A stretch of DNA of 42,009 bases from Micromonospora sp. ALFpr18c (lineage in GTDB: Bacteria; Actinomycetota; Actinomycetes; Mycobacteriales; Micromonosporaceae), in contig NZ_WBKR01000028.1 of NCBI RefSeq assembly GCF_008868155.1, positions 1 through 42,009 of the forward strand, read 5' to 3'. Positions 36,367 through 42,009 of this stretch are shown in pieces. Under the pieces are notes generated by a model. The model worked only from the letters and a program-made list of their open reading frames with translations, made no database searches and was not told the DNA's origin. Both the position numbers and the translations under genes were made by a program. How positions within the stretch are numbered: the stretch's first letter is position 1; each line of letters starts with the position of its first letter.

Positions 36367-37170
36367 GTGGAGAGTTCGTCCATGCTGGAGCACTTCGCGG
36401 AGGAGCTACGGCTGGCCCGGGCCACCAGTGGCATGTCCCAGGCGGCGTTGGCCGAGGCGTTGAGCTATTCCGGGGCGCTGGTCGCCAAGGTGGAGACCTC
36501 CGAGCGTCGACCGAGTCTGGACTTCGCGCGGCGGTGTGACGCGGTGTTCGCGGCCGACGGGCGGTTCGAGCGCATCCAGCGGCGGATCAGCCGGGAGGCC
36601 GTGGTGCCCTGGTTCCGTGACTGGGCCGGCATCGAGCAGGAAACCACCGCGCTCCGCTCGTTCGAGCCGCTGTGTGTGCCGGGCCTGTTGCAGACCGAGG
36701 GGTACGCGCGCGCGTTGATGACCGGTGGCGGGCTGTTCGCGCAGGACGAGATCGAGCAACAGGTGACGACCCGACTGGACCGTCAGGGACTTCTGACCCG
36801 TGACCGGCCTCCGCTGATCACTGCCGTGATCGACGAGCACGTGCTGCGTCGGACTGTCGGTGGGCCTGGAGTCATGCGGGAGCAGATTCAGCACCTCGTG
36901 AAACTCGGCTCGGCGTTCCCCAGGGTCCGTATCCACGTAGTGCCGACCCATGTCGGTGCTTACGCTGGGCTCGGGGGGCCGTTCGTAATAGCGAGTTCGC
37001 CGCAGGGGGAGGATCTCGTCTACCTCGCCGGCCAGCGCCACGGGCAGGTCATCGACCGCGTCGAGTACGTCCGTCAGATGGTCGAGGTGTGGGAGTCGAT
37101 CCGGGGTGAGGCACTATCGCACCGGCAGTCCCTGGACCTGATGGCGGAAGTGGCGGAGACATGGATCTAA
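36367..37170 (+). CDS. XRE-family regulator with DUF5753 domain
   Basis: This is a 267-residue protein. The N-terminal helix-turn-helix (about 8-60) reads EELRLARATSGMSQAALAEA ... VAKVETSERRPSLDFARRCD. The C-terminal DUF5753 domain (about 80-260) has VPWFRDWAGIEQETTALRSF, VPGLLQTEGYARAL and the closing DLVYLAGQRHGQVID. Such proteins form pairs with small DUF397 proteins in actinomycetes and control development or secondary metabolism (the BldB/WhiJ-like system). The GTG at 36367 has GGAGG six bases upstream and is preferred over an earlier in-frame ATG at 36289. The stop overlaps the DUF397 gene by 10 bases. Confidence 0.9.
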   Translation: MESSSMLEHFAEELRLARATSGMSQAALAEALSYSGALVAKVETSERRPSLDFARRCDAVFAADGRFERIQRRISREAVVPWFRDWAGIEQETTALRSFEPLCVPGLLQTEGYARALMTGGGLFAQDEIEQQVTTRLDRQGLLTRDRPPLITAVIDEHVLRRTVGGPGVMREQIQHLVKLGSAFPRVRIHVVPTHVGAYAGLGGPFVIASSPQGEDLVYLAGQRHGQVIDRVEYVRQMVEVWESIRGEALSHRQSLDLMAEVAETWI

Positions 37171-37355
37171 CCGGCGCCCGGTGGCGCAAGAGCATCCGTA
37201 GCGGCCCGGACGGCGGCAACTGTGTGGAGGTTGCCGACAACCTGCCTGGGCTGGTGGCCGTTCGCGACTCGAAGGATCCGGGCGGTCCGGTGCTGGTCTT
37301 CGCGCCCGACGCCTGGCGCGCTTTCGTCGGGCCCGGTGCCGTCCGCCAGTTGTAG
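37161..37355 (+). CDS. DUF397 domain protein
   Basis: This 64-residue protein is the partner of the preceding XRE/DUF5753 regulator. It shows the DUF397 pattern ARWRKSIRSGPDGGNCVEVA, VAVRDSKDPGGPVLVFAPDAW and the final RAFVGPGAV. Partners of this kind antagonise their XRE protein, and some work genetically behaves like a toxin-antitoxin or sigma/anti-sigma pair. Its ATG lies inside the end of the upstream gene (10-base overlap), so the two are co-translated. Confidence 0.9.
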   Translation: MDLTGARWRKSIRSGPDGGNCVEVADNLPGLVAVRDSKDPGGPVLVFAPDAWRAFVGPGAVRQL

Positions 37356-37373
37356 CGGCAGCGCTCCTCGGAG

Positions 37374-37419
37374 ATCTTGGTACGAAAGTGCCCCTCCAGG
37401 GGCAGTGTCGTACCAAGAT
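37374..37419. terminator. Palindromic terminator after the DUF397 gene
   Basis: ATCTTGGTACGA (37374-37385) pairs with TCGTACCAAGAT (37408-37419). After a 3-nt internal loop a second stem, TGCCCCT/AGGGGCA, closes a 2-nt loop. Confidence 0.75.
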
Positions 37420-37471
37420 TTCGGCCCCGCCCACTCGGACCGGGTCATGATCAAATCAGGATCGCCGATCT

Positions 37472-37497
37472 CGGGGTGTCCCGCTGCGGACACCCCG
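37472..37497. terminator. Second hairpin, CGGGGTGTCC stem followed by TTT
   Basis: A perfect 10-bp stem (37472-37481 with 37488-37497) has a 6-nt loop and is followed by TTT. It lies in the 268-bp gap (37356-37623) before the permease genes, which holds no other gene. Confidence 0.6.
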
Positions 37498-37623
37498 TTT
37501 GCAGTGACCCGAGCCGATCAGTGCGCCCGAAACCCGGACGACACGTCGACGGGGTCGCCGTAGGGTGACCGGCGGTCTGTCGTACCCCGGGGGTAGACAG
37601 GTCGGGGACGGGGGGTGGTCGTG

Positions 37624-38412
37624 GTGAGCGTTGTGCAGCGGGCGCGGGTCCCGTGGGTGCCGGCGTGGGCCGTGTTCGAGCACTACCTGGTCGGTCTGCG
37701 GCGCACGTGGCGGGCGGGGGTGTTCTCCTCGTTCCTGCTGCCGGTGCTGACCGTGCTGGGCTTCGGGTTCGGCGTCGGCGCGTACATCGACCAGGGTGTC
37801 GGCGGAGTGCGTTACCTCGACTGGCTGGTCCCGGGGCTGATCGCGTCGACCGCGCTCCAGGTGGCCGTGGGCGATTCGACGTGGCCGGTGTTCAGCAACT
37901 TCCGGTGGGTCAAGACCTACTTCGCGCAGGGCGCGTCGCCGCTGCGGGTGGGCGACATCGTCGCCGGGCACCTGGCGTTCGTGCTGTTCCGGGTGCTCAC
38001 CACGATCGCGGCGTTCCTGCTGGTGACCGGGCTGTTCGGGGCGCTGCGCTCACCGTGGGCGGTGGCCGCCCTGCCGGTGGTCGCGCTGCTCGGGCTCGCC
38101 GTGGCCGCGCCGACCTTCGCGTACGCGGCGTCGGTGTCCAGCGACAGTTGGTTGGCGATGCTGTTCCGGTTCGCGGTCATCCCGATGACGCTGTTCGCCG
38201 GGGTGTTCTTCCCGGTCGAGTCGCTGCCCGAGGCGTTGCGCTGGCTGGCGTACGCGACGCCGCTGTGGCACGCCGTCGACCTGTGCCGGGCCGCCACGCT
38301 CGGCGTCGCACCGCAGTGGTCGATCGTCGGGCACCTGCTCTACCTGGCCGCCTGGGCGGTCGCCGGGTGGCTGCTGGCGCTGCGCGCGTTCCGTCGCAAG
38401 CTCGTCGTCTAG
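37624..38412 (+). CDS. ABC-2 type permease (NodJ/DrrB-like), first
   Basis: This permease of about 262 residues has six hydrophobic segments. Features of the ABC-2 family include EHYLVGLRRTWRAGVFSSFL, YLDWLVPGLIASTALQ, and the C-terminal ABC-2 signature region FRFAVIPMTLFAGVFFPVES followed by PLWHAVDLCRAATLG. The last matches lipo-oligosaccharide/NodJ transporters. Several in-frame GTG codons crowd the start (37615, 37621, 37624). The GGGACGGGG ribosome binding site fits 37624 best. Nine bases separate its stop from the second permease. Together with the upstream ATPase it should form a heterodimeric exporter. Confidence 0.88.
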   Translation: MSVVQRARVPWVPAWAVFEHYLVGLRRTWRAGVFSSFLLPVLTVLGFGFGVGAYIDQGVGGVRYLDWLVPGLIASTALQVAVGDSTWPVFSNFRWVKTYFAQGASPLRVGDIVAGHLAFVLFRVLTTIAAFLLVTGLFGALRSPWAVAALPVVALLGLAVAAPTFAYAASVSSDSWLAMLFRFAVIPMTLFAGVFFPVESLPEALRWLAYATPLWHAVDLCRAATLGVAPQWSIVGHLLYLAAWAVAGWLLALRAFRRKLVV

Positions 38413-38421
38413 GGAGGGTTC

Positions 38422-39231
38422 GTGCTCACGCTGGTCCTGCCCCGGCTGGTCGACGTCTCCGCCGCGTCCCGGCGGTCGGTGTCGGTGGTCGAACGCAACG
38501 TCGCGGCGTTGAAGTCGGTCTACTGGCTGTTGCTGCTCTCCGGCTTCGTGGAGCCGCTGCTCTACCTGCTCTCCATCGGGATCGGTGTCGGGGCGCTGGT
38601 CGGTGACCTGCCGTTGCCCGACGGGCGGCTGGTCTCGTACGCCGAGTTCGTGGCCCCGGCGATGCTCGCCTCGTCGGCGATGACCGGGGCGCTGGCGGAG
38701 ACCACGTTCAACTTCTTCGGCAAATTCAAGTACATGAAGCTGTACGACGGGATGATCGCCACCCCGGTGCGGCCGTTCGAGATCGCCCTCGGGGAGCTGG
38801 GCTGGGCGATGCTGCGGGGCAGCGCGTACTCGGCGGCGTTCCTCGCGGTGATGGTCGCGTTCGACCTGACCACTGTGGTCCGGGCGCTGACCGCTCTGCC
38901 GGCGGCGGTGCTGGTCGGGTTCGCGTTCGGCGCGCTCGGCATGGCGGTGTCCACCTTCATGCGCAGTTGGCAGGATTTCGACCTGATGGGCTCGGCGCAG
39001 TTCACCCTGTTCCTGTTCTCCGGCACGTTCGTGCCGGCGCAGGCGTACCCGATGCTGCTGCACTGGCTGATCGAGGTCACTCCGCTGTACCGGTCGGTGC
39101 ACCTGATCCGCGACGTGACCCTCGGCGTCGGTGGGTGGGCGTGGCTGCTCGACGTGCTCTACCTGCTGGTGCTGGTGGGGGTCGGCCTGCGGGTGGCGTC
39201 GCGACGGATGGGCAGGTTGCTCTACCCGTAG
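38422..39231 (+). CDS. ABC-2 type permease (NodJ/DrrB-like), second
   Basis: The 269-residue permease is paralogous to the preceding one, with six hydrophobic segments. It carries VERNVAALKSVYWLLLLSGF, YAEFVAPAMLASSAM, FNFFGKFKYMKLYDGMIATP, FTLFLFSGTFVPAQAYP and PLYRSVHLIRDVTLG. The pattern 'F..FGKxKYxKxYDGMxATP' is typical of this exporter group. The GTG start follows GGGAGGG. The substrate cannot be determined; lipids, glycolipids or hydrophobic natural products are the known cargo of relatives. Confidence 0.88.
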   Translation: MLTLVLPRLVDVSAASRRSVSVVERNVAALKSVYWLLLLSGFVEPLLYLLSIGIGVGALVGDLPLPDGRLVSYAEFVAPAMLASSAMTGALAETTFNFFGKFKYMKLYDGMIATPVRPFEIALGELGWAMLRGSAYSAAFLAVMVAFDLTTVVRALTALPAAVLVGFAFGALGMAVSTFMRSWQDFDLMGSAQFTLFLFSGTFVPAQAYPMLLHWLIEVTPLYRSVHLIRDVTLGVGGWAWLLDVLYLLVLVGVGLRVASRRMGRLLYP

Positions 39232-39294
39232 TGGTTACGCGCCGTCGTCGACGGGGCATGTCGGAGGTGACGACACCGACGATGAGGAGGGGCG

Positions 39295-40320
39295 ATGGCC
39301 TCGGACGAGTCTTCCGCCCACCAGGCCCGTGAACGCGACGACGCCAGCGCGCCGGTCGGCCCCGACGCCGGCCCGGACAGCCCCACCGACCTGCCCGGCA
39401 GTGGCTGGAAGGCGGCGATGCGCCGCACGGTTTCCGAATTCCAGGACGACAGCCTGACCGACTGGGCAGCGGCGCTGACCTACTACGGCGTGCTGTCCAT
39501 CTTCCCGGGCCTGCTGGTGTTGATCTCCATCCTCGGCCTGCTCGGCACGAGTGCCACCAACGGCGTGCGGGACACCGTGAACCAGGCGGTGCCGGCCGGC
39601 AGCATCCGGCAGATCATCACCGACGCGATCGGCACGGCGCAGGACAACGGCGGCCTGGCCAGTGTCGCGGCGATCATCGGTCTGGTGGCCGCGTTCTGGT
39701 CGGCGTCCGGCTACATCGGCGCGTTCATGCGCGCCTCGAACACTATCTACGACGTGCCCGAGGGCCGGCCGATCTGGAAGACGCTGCCGATCCGGCTCGG
39801 CGTGACCGCGGTGATCGGGGTGCTGCTGCTCGCCGCCGCGGTGATCGTGGTCTTCACCGGTCGCCTCGCCGAATCGGTCGGTGACGTGATCGGGCTCGGC
39901 GCGACGGCGGTCACGGTGTGGGACGTCGCGAAGTGGCCGGTGCTGCTGATCATCGTCAGCCTGATGTTCGCCATCCTCTACTGGGCCTCGCCGAACGCGC
40001 GGCACGGCGGTTTCCGCTGGGTCAGCCCGGGTGGGGTGCTGGCCGTGGTGATCTGGCTGGTGATCTCCGGTCTGTTCGCCCTCTACGTGAGCAACTTCGG
40101 CTCGTACAACAAGACGTACGGGGCGCTGGCCGGGGTGATCATCTTCCTGATCTGGCTCTGGCTGAGCAACATCGCGATCCTGCTGGGCGCCGAGTTCGAC
40201 GCGGAACTGGAGCGCGGCCGTGCCATCTCGGCCGGTCACGCGGTCGACGACGAGCCGTACGTCGAGCTGCGCGACGACCGCAAGCTGCGGAAGACCCGCC
40301 GGGCGCAATCCGATCGGTGA
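39295..40320 (+). CDS. YihY/virulence factor BrkB family membrane protein
   Basis: This 341-residue protein has a charged N-terminus (to about 45) and six or seven membrane helices. Family landmarks are DDSLTDWAAALTYYGVLSIFP, SASGYIGAFMRASNTIYDVPEGRPIW, PNARHGGFRWVSPG, SNFGSYNKTYGALAGVIIFL and LWLSNIAILLGAEFDAELER. It was once called ribonuclease BN, but that activity belongs to another protein. The family function is unknown, with links to membrane stress or export. GAGGGGCG precedes the ATG. The last ten codons fall inside the 139-bp repeat. Confidence 0.92.
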   Translation: MASDESSAHQARERDDASAPVGPDAGPDSPTDLPGSGWKAAMRRTVSEFQDDSLTDWAAALTYYGVLSIFPGLLVLISILGLLGTSATNGVRDTVNQAVPAGSIRQIITDAIGTAQDNGGLASVAAIIGLVAAFWSASGYIGAFMRASNTIYDVPEGRPIWKTLPIRLGVTAVIGVLLLAAAVIVVFTGRLAESVGDVIGLGATAVTVWDVAKWPVLLIIVSLMFAILYWASPNARHGGFRWVSPGGVLAVVIWLVISGLFALYVSNFGSYNKTYGALAGVIIFLIWLWLSNIAILLGAEFDAELERGRAISAGHAVDDEPYVELRDDRKLRKTRRAQSDR

Positions 40321-40430
40321 CTCGCGTTATCGAGTCGAAGGGGCTGCCTGCCGCACCAATTAGCGCGGCAGGCAGCCCTTCAATTCGGGGTGCGGCTCAC
40401 CAACGGACCCGGCGTCGCTCTGGTCTCGAC
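40291..40430. repeat. 139-bp repeat, right copy (native yihY 3' end)
   Basis: This copy covers the last ten yihY codons, its terminator and about 50 bases more. It is about 96 % identical to 33725-33863, with four substitutions and one inserted G. Similarity ends abruptly at TCTCGAC in both copies, where AT-richer DNA begins. Confidence 0.93.
40341..40378 (+). terminator. yihY terminator hairpin
   Basis: A perfect 14-bp stem, GGGCTGCCTGCCGC with GCGGCAGGCAGCCC, encloses a 10-nt loop and lies 20 bases after the yihY stop. The left repeat copy keeps this stem except for one mismatch. Confidence 0.85.
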
Positions 40431-40507
40431 TCGGGCACCTATTCAGTCACAAAAAAACCAGCCAATGCTTTTTGCACTTTGCGCTCCTTCGCGTCAAGCG
40501 CCAACCT

Positions 40508-40714
40508 CAGGGCTATTGCGTAGTCCGTCTGCGCAGGTCAACTCCAGCGCAGCCCCTGTCCTGGTGGTCCCGGTCCATTGGCCTGCGGAGCTACGGGGCC
40601 TTCGGTCGCACCACTTCTGCTTCGGTGCCCAGCCGAGCCGACCACCTGCACCGGACGGTTGACCGCGAGTTCCCGCAGGTCAGCCGGCACTCAAGCGATT
40701 ACGCAATAGCCCTG
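40508..40714. mobile_element. 207-bp MITE-like element with ISAs1-type ends
   Basis: The element is bounded by inverted CAGGGCTATTGCGT (40508-40521 and 40701-40714). The match continues with one mismatch to about 18 bp. It contains no gene. The same terminal sequence occurs at 41570 and 41626, the latter at the end of a transposase gene. No clear target duplication was seen. Confidence 0.7.
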
Positions 40715-40746
40715 GTCGCGCAATCAACCCTTATGCGTTGCTGAGA

Positions 40747-41481
40747 TCACTTCGGTCCTCGGCGGCCCTGGCCACCTGGCGCATGGCCAGCGAAAGTCGT
40801 CGCAGCGGTCGACGCTGGAAGAATAGCATTCGGCCAAAGATAGTGAGATTTTGCGATCGTAGTTTTGGTGTCGTCAGGTAAAGAGTTAAAGATGTGCGGA
40901 CTATCCCTCGCGTTAAGTATATTCTGCATCAAATAGCCATTAACTTGGATCCTTTTCGCGAACTCTTTAAGGCTAATTCCTGAATCCGCGAAACTGATCA
41001 GCTGCGCTTTCCACCATTCGTCACTTCCGCGCCTTTCCGACGCCTGGGGTGTGACCTGCTGCTGCCTGTACTGACTCGAACTAATGCTGGCCATCTGCGC
41101 CATCTGTGCGGGTGCCTGTGGCAAGTGGCCTGGTGGGGGGTAATTGGCTGCTCGGCGGGCAGCAAGAAATTCCTCAAACTGCGTAGGGCGATTGTTTCGA
41201 GTGTTGTAGATATAGTCTATCAACATTGCTACATTTACATTGTTTTGCCACTCCGTGCAGGACGTCTTCAGTTCCTCGGTCTGCTCCCGGAAGGCGGAGT
41301 GCATTGGGTTGGTCGCAGTCTCTCTCACCAACCTTACCCATTCGTTCAGATGTTGGTCTTCGGCCGCGAGAAGGTTCCTCGCGGTGGCTTTAGCGGCCAT
41401 TTCAAGTTGAGTGATGTTATGATGCAGGCCGCGCCCTGGCGAACTAATGTGCGTGGGATCCACTTCAAACCGTCCAATCAT
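40747..41481 (-). CDS. Orphan lower-GC gene, possible WXG100-like N-terminus (244 aa)
   Basis: This encodes 244 residues. The N-terminus RFEVDPTHISSPGRGLHHNI followed by helices and a mid-domain Trp (LNEWVRLV) resembles the roughly 100-residue helical hairpin of WXG100/type VII secretion proteins. A Pro/Gln-rich linker follows (PPPGHLPQAPAQMAQM ... SSSQYRQQQ). A C-terminal domain comes next (DEWWKAQLISFADSGISLKE ... FAKRIQVNGYLMQNI) that could form a helix-turn-helix. The similarity is my reading only and may be wrong. The start has no evident ribosome binding site, and codon use is unlike the neighbours. It lies between IS-derived ends. Confidence 0.5.
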   Translation of the reverse strand: MIGRFEVDPTHISSPGRGLHHNITQLEMAAKATARNLLAAEDQHLNEWVRLVRETATNPMHSAFREQTEELKTSCTEWQNNVNVAMLIDYIYNTRNNRPTQFEEFLAARRAANYPPPGHLPQAPAQMAQMASISSSQYRQQQVTPQASERRGSDEWWKAQLISFADSGISLKEFAKRIQVNGYLMQNILNARDSPHIFNSLPDDTKTTIAKSHYLWPNAILPASTAATTFAGHAPGGQGRRGPK

Positions 41482-41569
41482 CTAGGATATTGGCCACTCA
41501 TAAGGTAACGAAGGGCGACTGCCGCTGGTTCATGGAGTGCCCGAATCCCTTACGCCGGGGTTCCGCAGA

Positions 41570-41617
41570 CAGGGCTATTGCGTAGTCCGTTTGCGCAGGT
41601 CAGCACCAGCGCAGCCC
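41570..41617. mobile_element. IS-end fragment, second copy
   Basis: This sequence, beginning CAGGGCTATTGCGTAGTCCG, matches 40508-40555 at all but about four positions, in the same orientation. It is cut off about 9 bases before the IS end at 41626. Confidence 0.7.
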
Positions 41618-41625
41618 CCGTCGTG

Positions 41626-42009
41626 CAGGGCTATTGCGTTCTGGGGTAACTGCTGGTCACAGCGGTTATGAGGTCGTGTGAGCGACGGTCGGCGCGTCGG
41701 TTGGCGCGGGCGATGTTGGGTTCGCCGTGGATGTGGTGCCAGCCGATTGCGGTGTTACGCAGGGTGGCCATGACGGCGGGTCCGGTGCCGGTGCGGGCCT
41801 GGTGAAGATCTTCACGGAACGTCACATCTCGCACGTTGTGGACCTGGTTTTCGATCAGCCATTCCGCTCTTGCCCATTTCTGCAGGTCAGCAACACGGCG
41901 CCGTCTTCGAGGCGCAGCATGGTGCGCGAAGATTCGGTGCTGGTTGGTGGTTGCGGTCCGCCGGTGTTCGGGTGGATCGTGATGGGGTTCGTCGTGGTCG
42001 ACTCCGAAT
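41626..42009 (-). mobile_element. ISAs1-like insertion sequence, partial (runs off the window)
   Basis: The left boundary is the terminal repeat CAGGGCTATTGCGT at 41626-41639. It contains the C-terminal part of a transposase on the minus strand, whose stop codon falls inside the terminal repeat. The right end is not in the window. Confidence 0.7.
41631..42009 (-). CDS. Transposase C-terminus, ISAs1-like, partial and possibly degenerate
   Basis: The minus-strand frame is open from the window edge to a TAG at 41631-41633. The recognisable part is WARAEWLIENQVHNVRDVTF and QARTGTGPAVMATLRNTAIG, then HGEPNIARANRRADRRSHD to the end SYPRTQ. This corresponds to the C-terminus of ISAs1-family DDE transposases (GHWxIENxxHxVRDVTF, TGxxPxVMATLRNLAI). 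The acidic Glu in IEN is the third catalytic residue of the DDE set. Upstream of about 41890 the frame no longer resembles the family (Arg/His-rich), so the gene may be truncated or frameshifted there. Confidence 0.65.
   Translation of the reverse strand, partial: FGVDHDEPHHDPPEHRRTATTNQHRIFAHHAAPRRRRRVADLQKWARAEWLIENQVHNVRDVTFREDLHQARTGTGPAVMATLRNTAIGWHHIHGEPNIARANRRADRRSHDLITAVTSSYPRTQ

Noticed and set aside
41882..42009. Plus-strand frame at the window edge that looks faintly protein-like
   Set aside because: It is too short and cut off by the window. It may belong to a different gene at the IS junction, but nothing can be named.

Overview
The window is a 42 kb stretch of very GC-rich DNA. 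Codon use is strongly biased, GTG starts are common, operons are tightly overlapping, and the families present (DUF397, DUF6328- and DUF6703-like proteins, SmtB/Zur pair, IdeR-type iron box) are typical of actinomycetes. Together they point to Micromonospora or a close relative in the Micromonosporaceae. This assignment comes from gene content and protein style, not from a search.

Layout. 1-3.7 kb: end of an unknown gene, a pirin, 6-phosphogluconate dehydrogenase, a YkoF-like thiamine-binding protein and a small repetitive Ala/Pro protein. 3.7-6.8 kb: a TPP riboswitch controlling an ECF-type thiamine/HMP uptake operon (S component, double ATPase, T component) on the minus strand. 6.9-12.3 kb: an epoxide-hydrolase-like enzyme, a SIS-domain protein, a DUF6328-like membrane protein, a large acyl-CoA dehydrogenase and two small membrane proteins. 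12.5-16.1 kb: a zinc module (znuA-znuC-znuB-smtB-zur, minus strand) with a Zur-type box before znuA. 16.1-19.7 kb: small proteins, glycyl-tRNA synthetase and DusB. 19.9-22.8 kb: a secreted C39-like cysteine peptidase and a GH20 hexosaminidase. 23.1-32.4 kb: pyruvate phosphate dikinase, a Roadblock protein, a VOC protein, dGTPase, an iron-regulated siderophore-interacting protein, a VapBC pair, DNA primase and a primase-linked unknown.

From 32.4 kb the character changes. A TRAP/TAXI transporter locus is broken by truncation, frameshift and an internal deletion-fusion. It abuts a 139-bp sequence that also occurs (about 96 % identical) at the 3' end of yihY 6.6 kb away. Just beyond each copy lies a lower-GC stretch holding an orphan minus-strand gene. 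Between the two copies sit a NodI/DrrA-like ABC exporter, whose ATPase is separated from its two permeases by an XRE/DUF397 regulatory pair, and yihY. The right edge (40.4-42.0 kb) holds a 207-bp MITE-like element, an orphan gene with a possible WXG100-like N-terminus, and nested ends of an ISAs1-like insertion sequence running off the window.

Two regulatory themes recur. Eight genes have a TANNNT hexamer exactly 6-7 nt before the start codon and no Shine-Dalgarno sequence, so they are predicted to be leaderless. At least five intergenic gaps contain long, near-perfect palindromes with unrelated stems but outer arms that begin at or near a GATC; they probably act as strong (often bidirectional) terminators. 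Metal and cofactor control is directly visible: a TPP riboswitch (thiamine), a Zur box (zinc) and an IdeR/DtxR-type box (iron). No tRNA, rRNA or CRISPR array was found.
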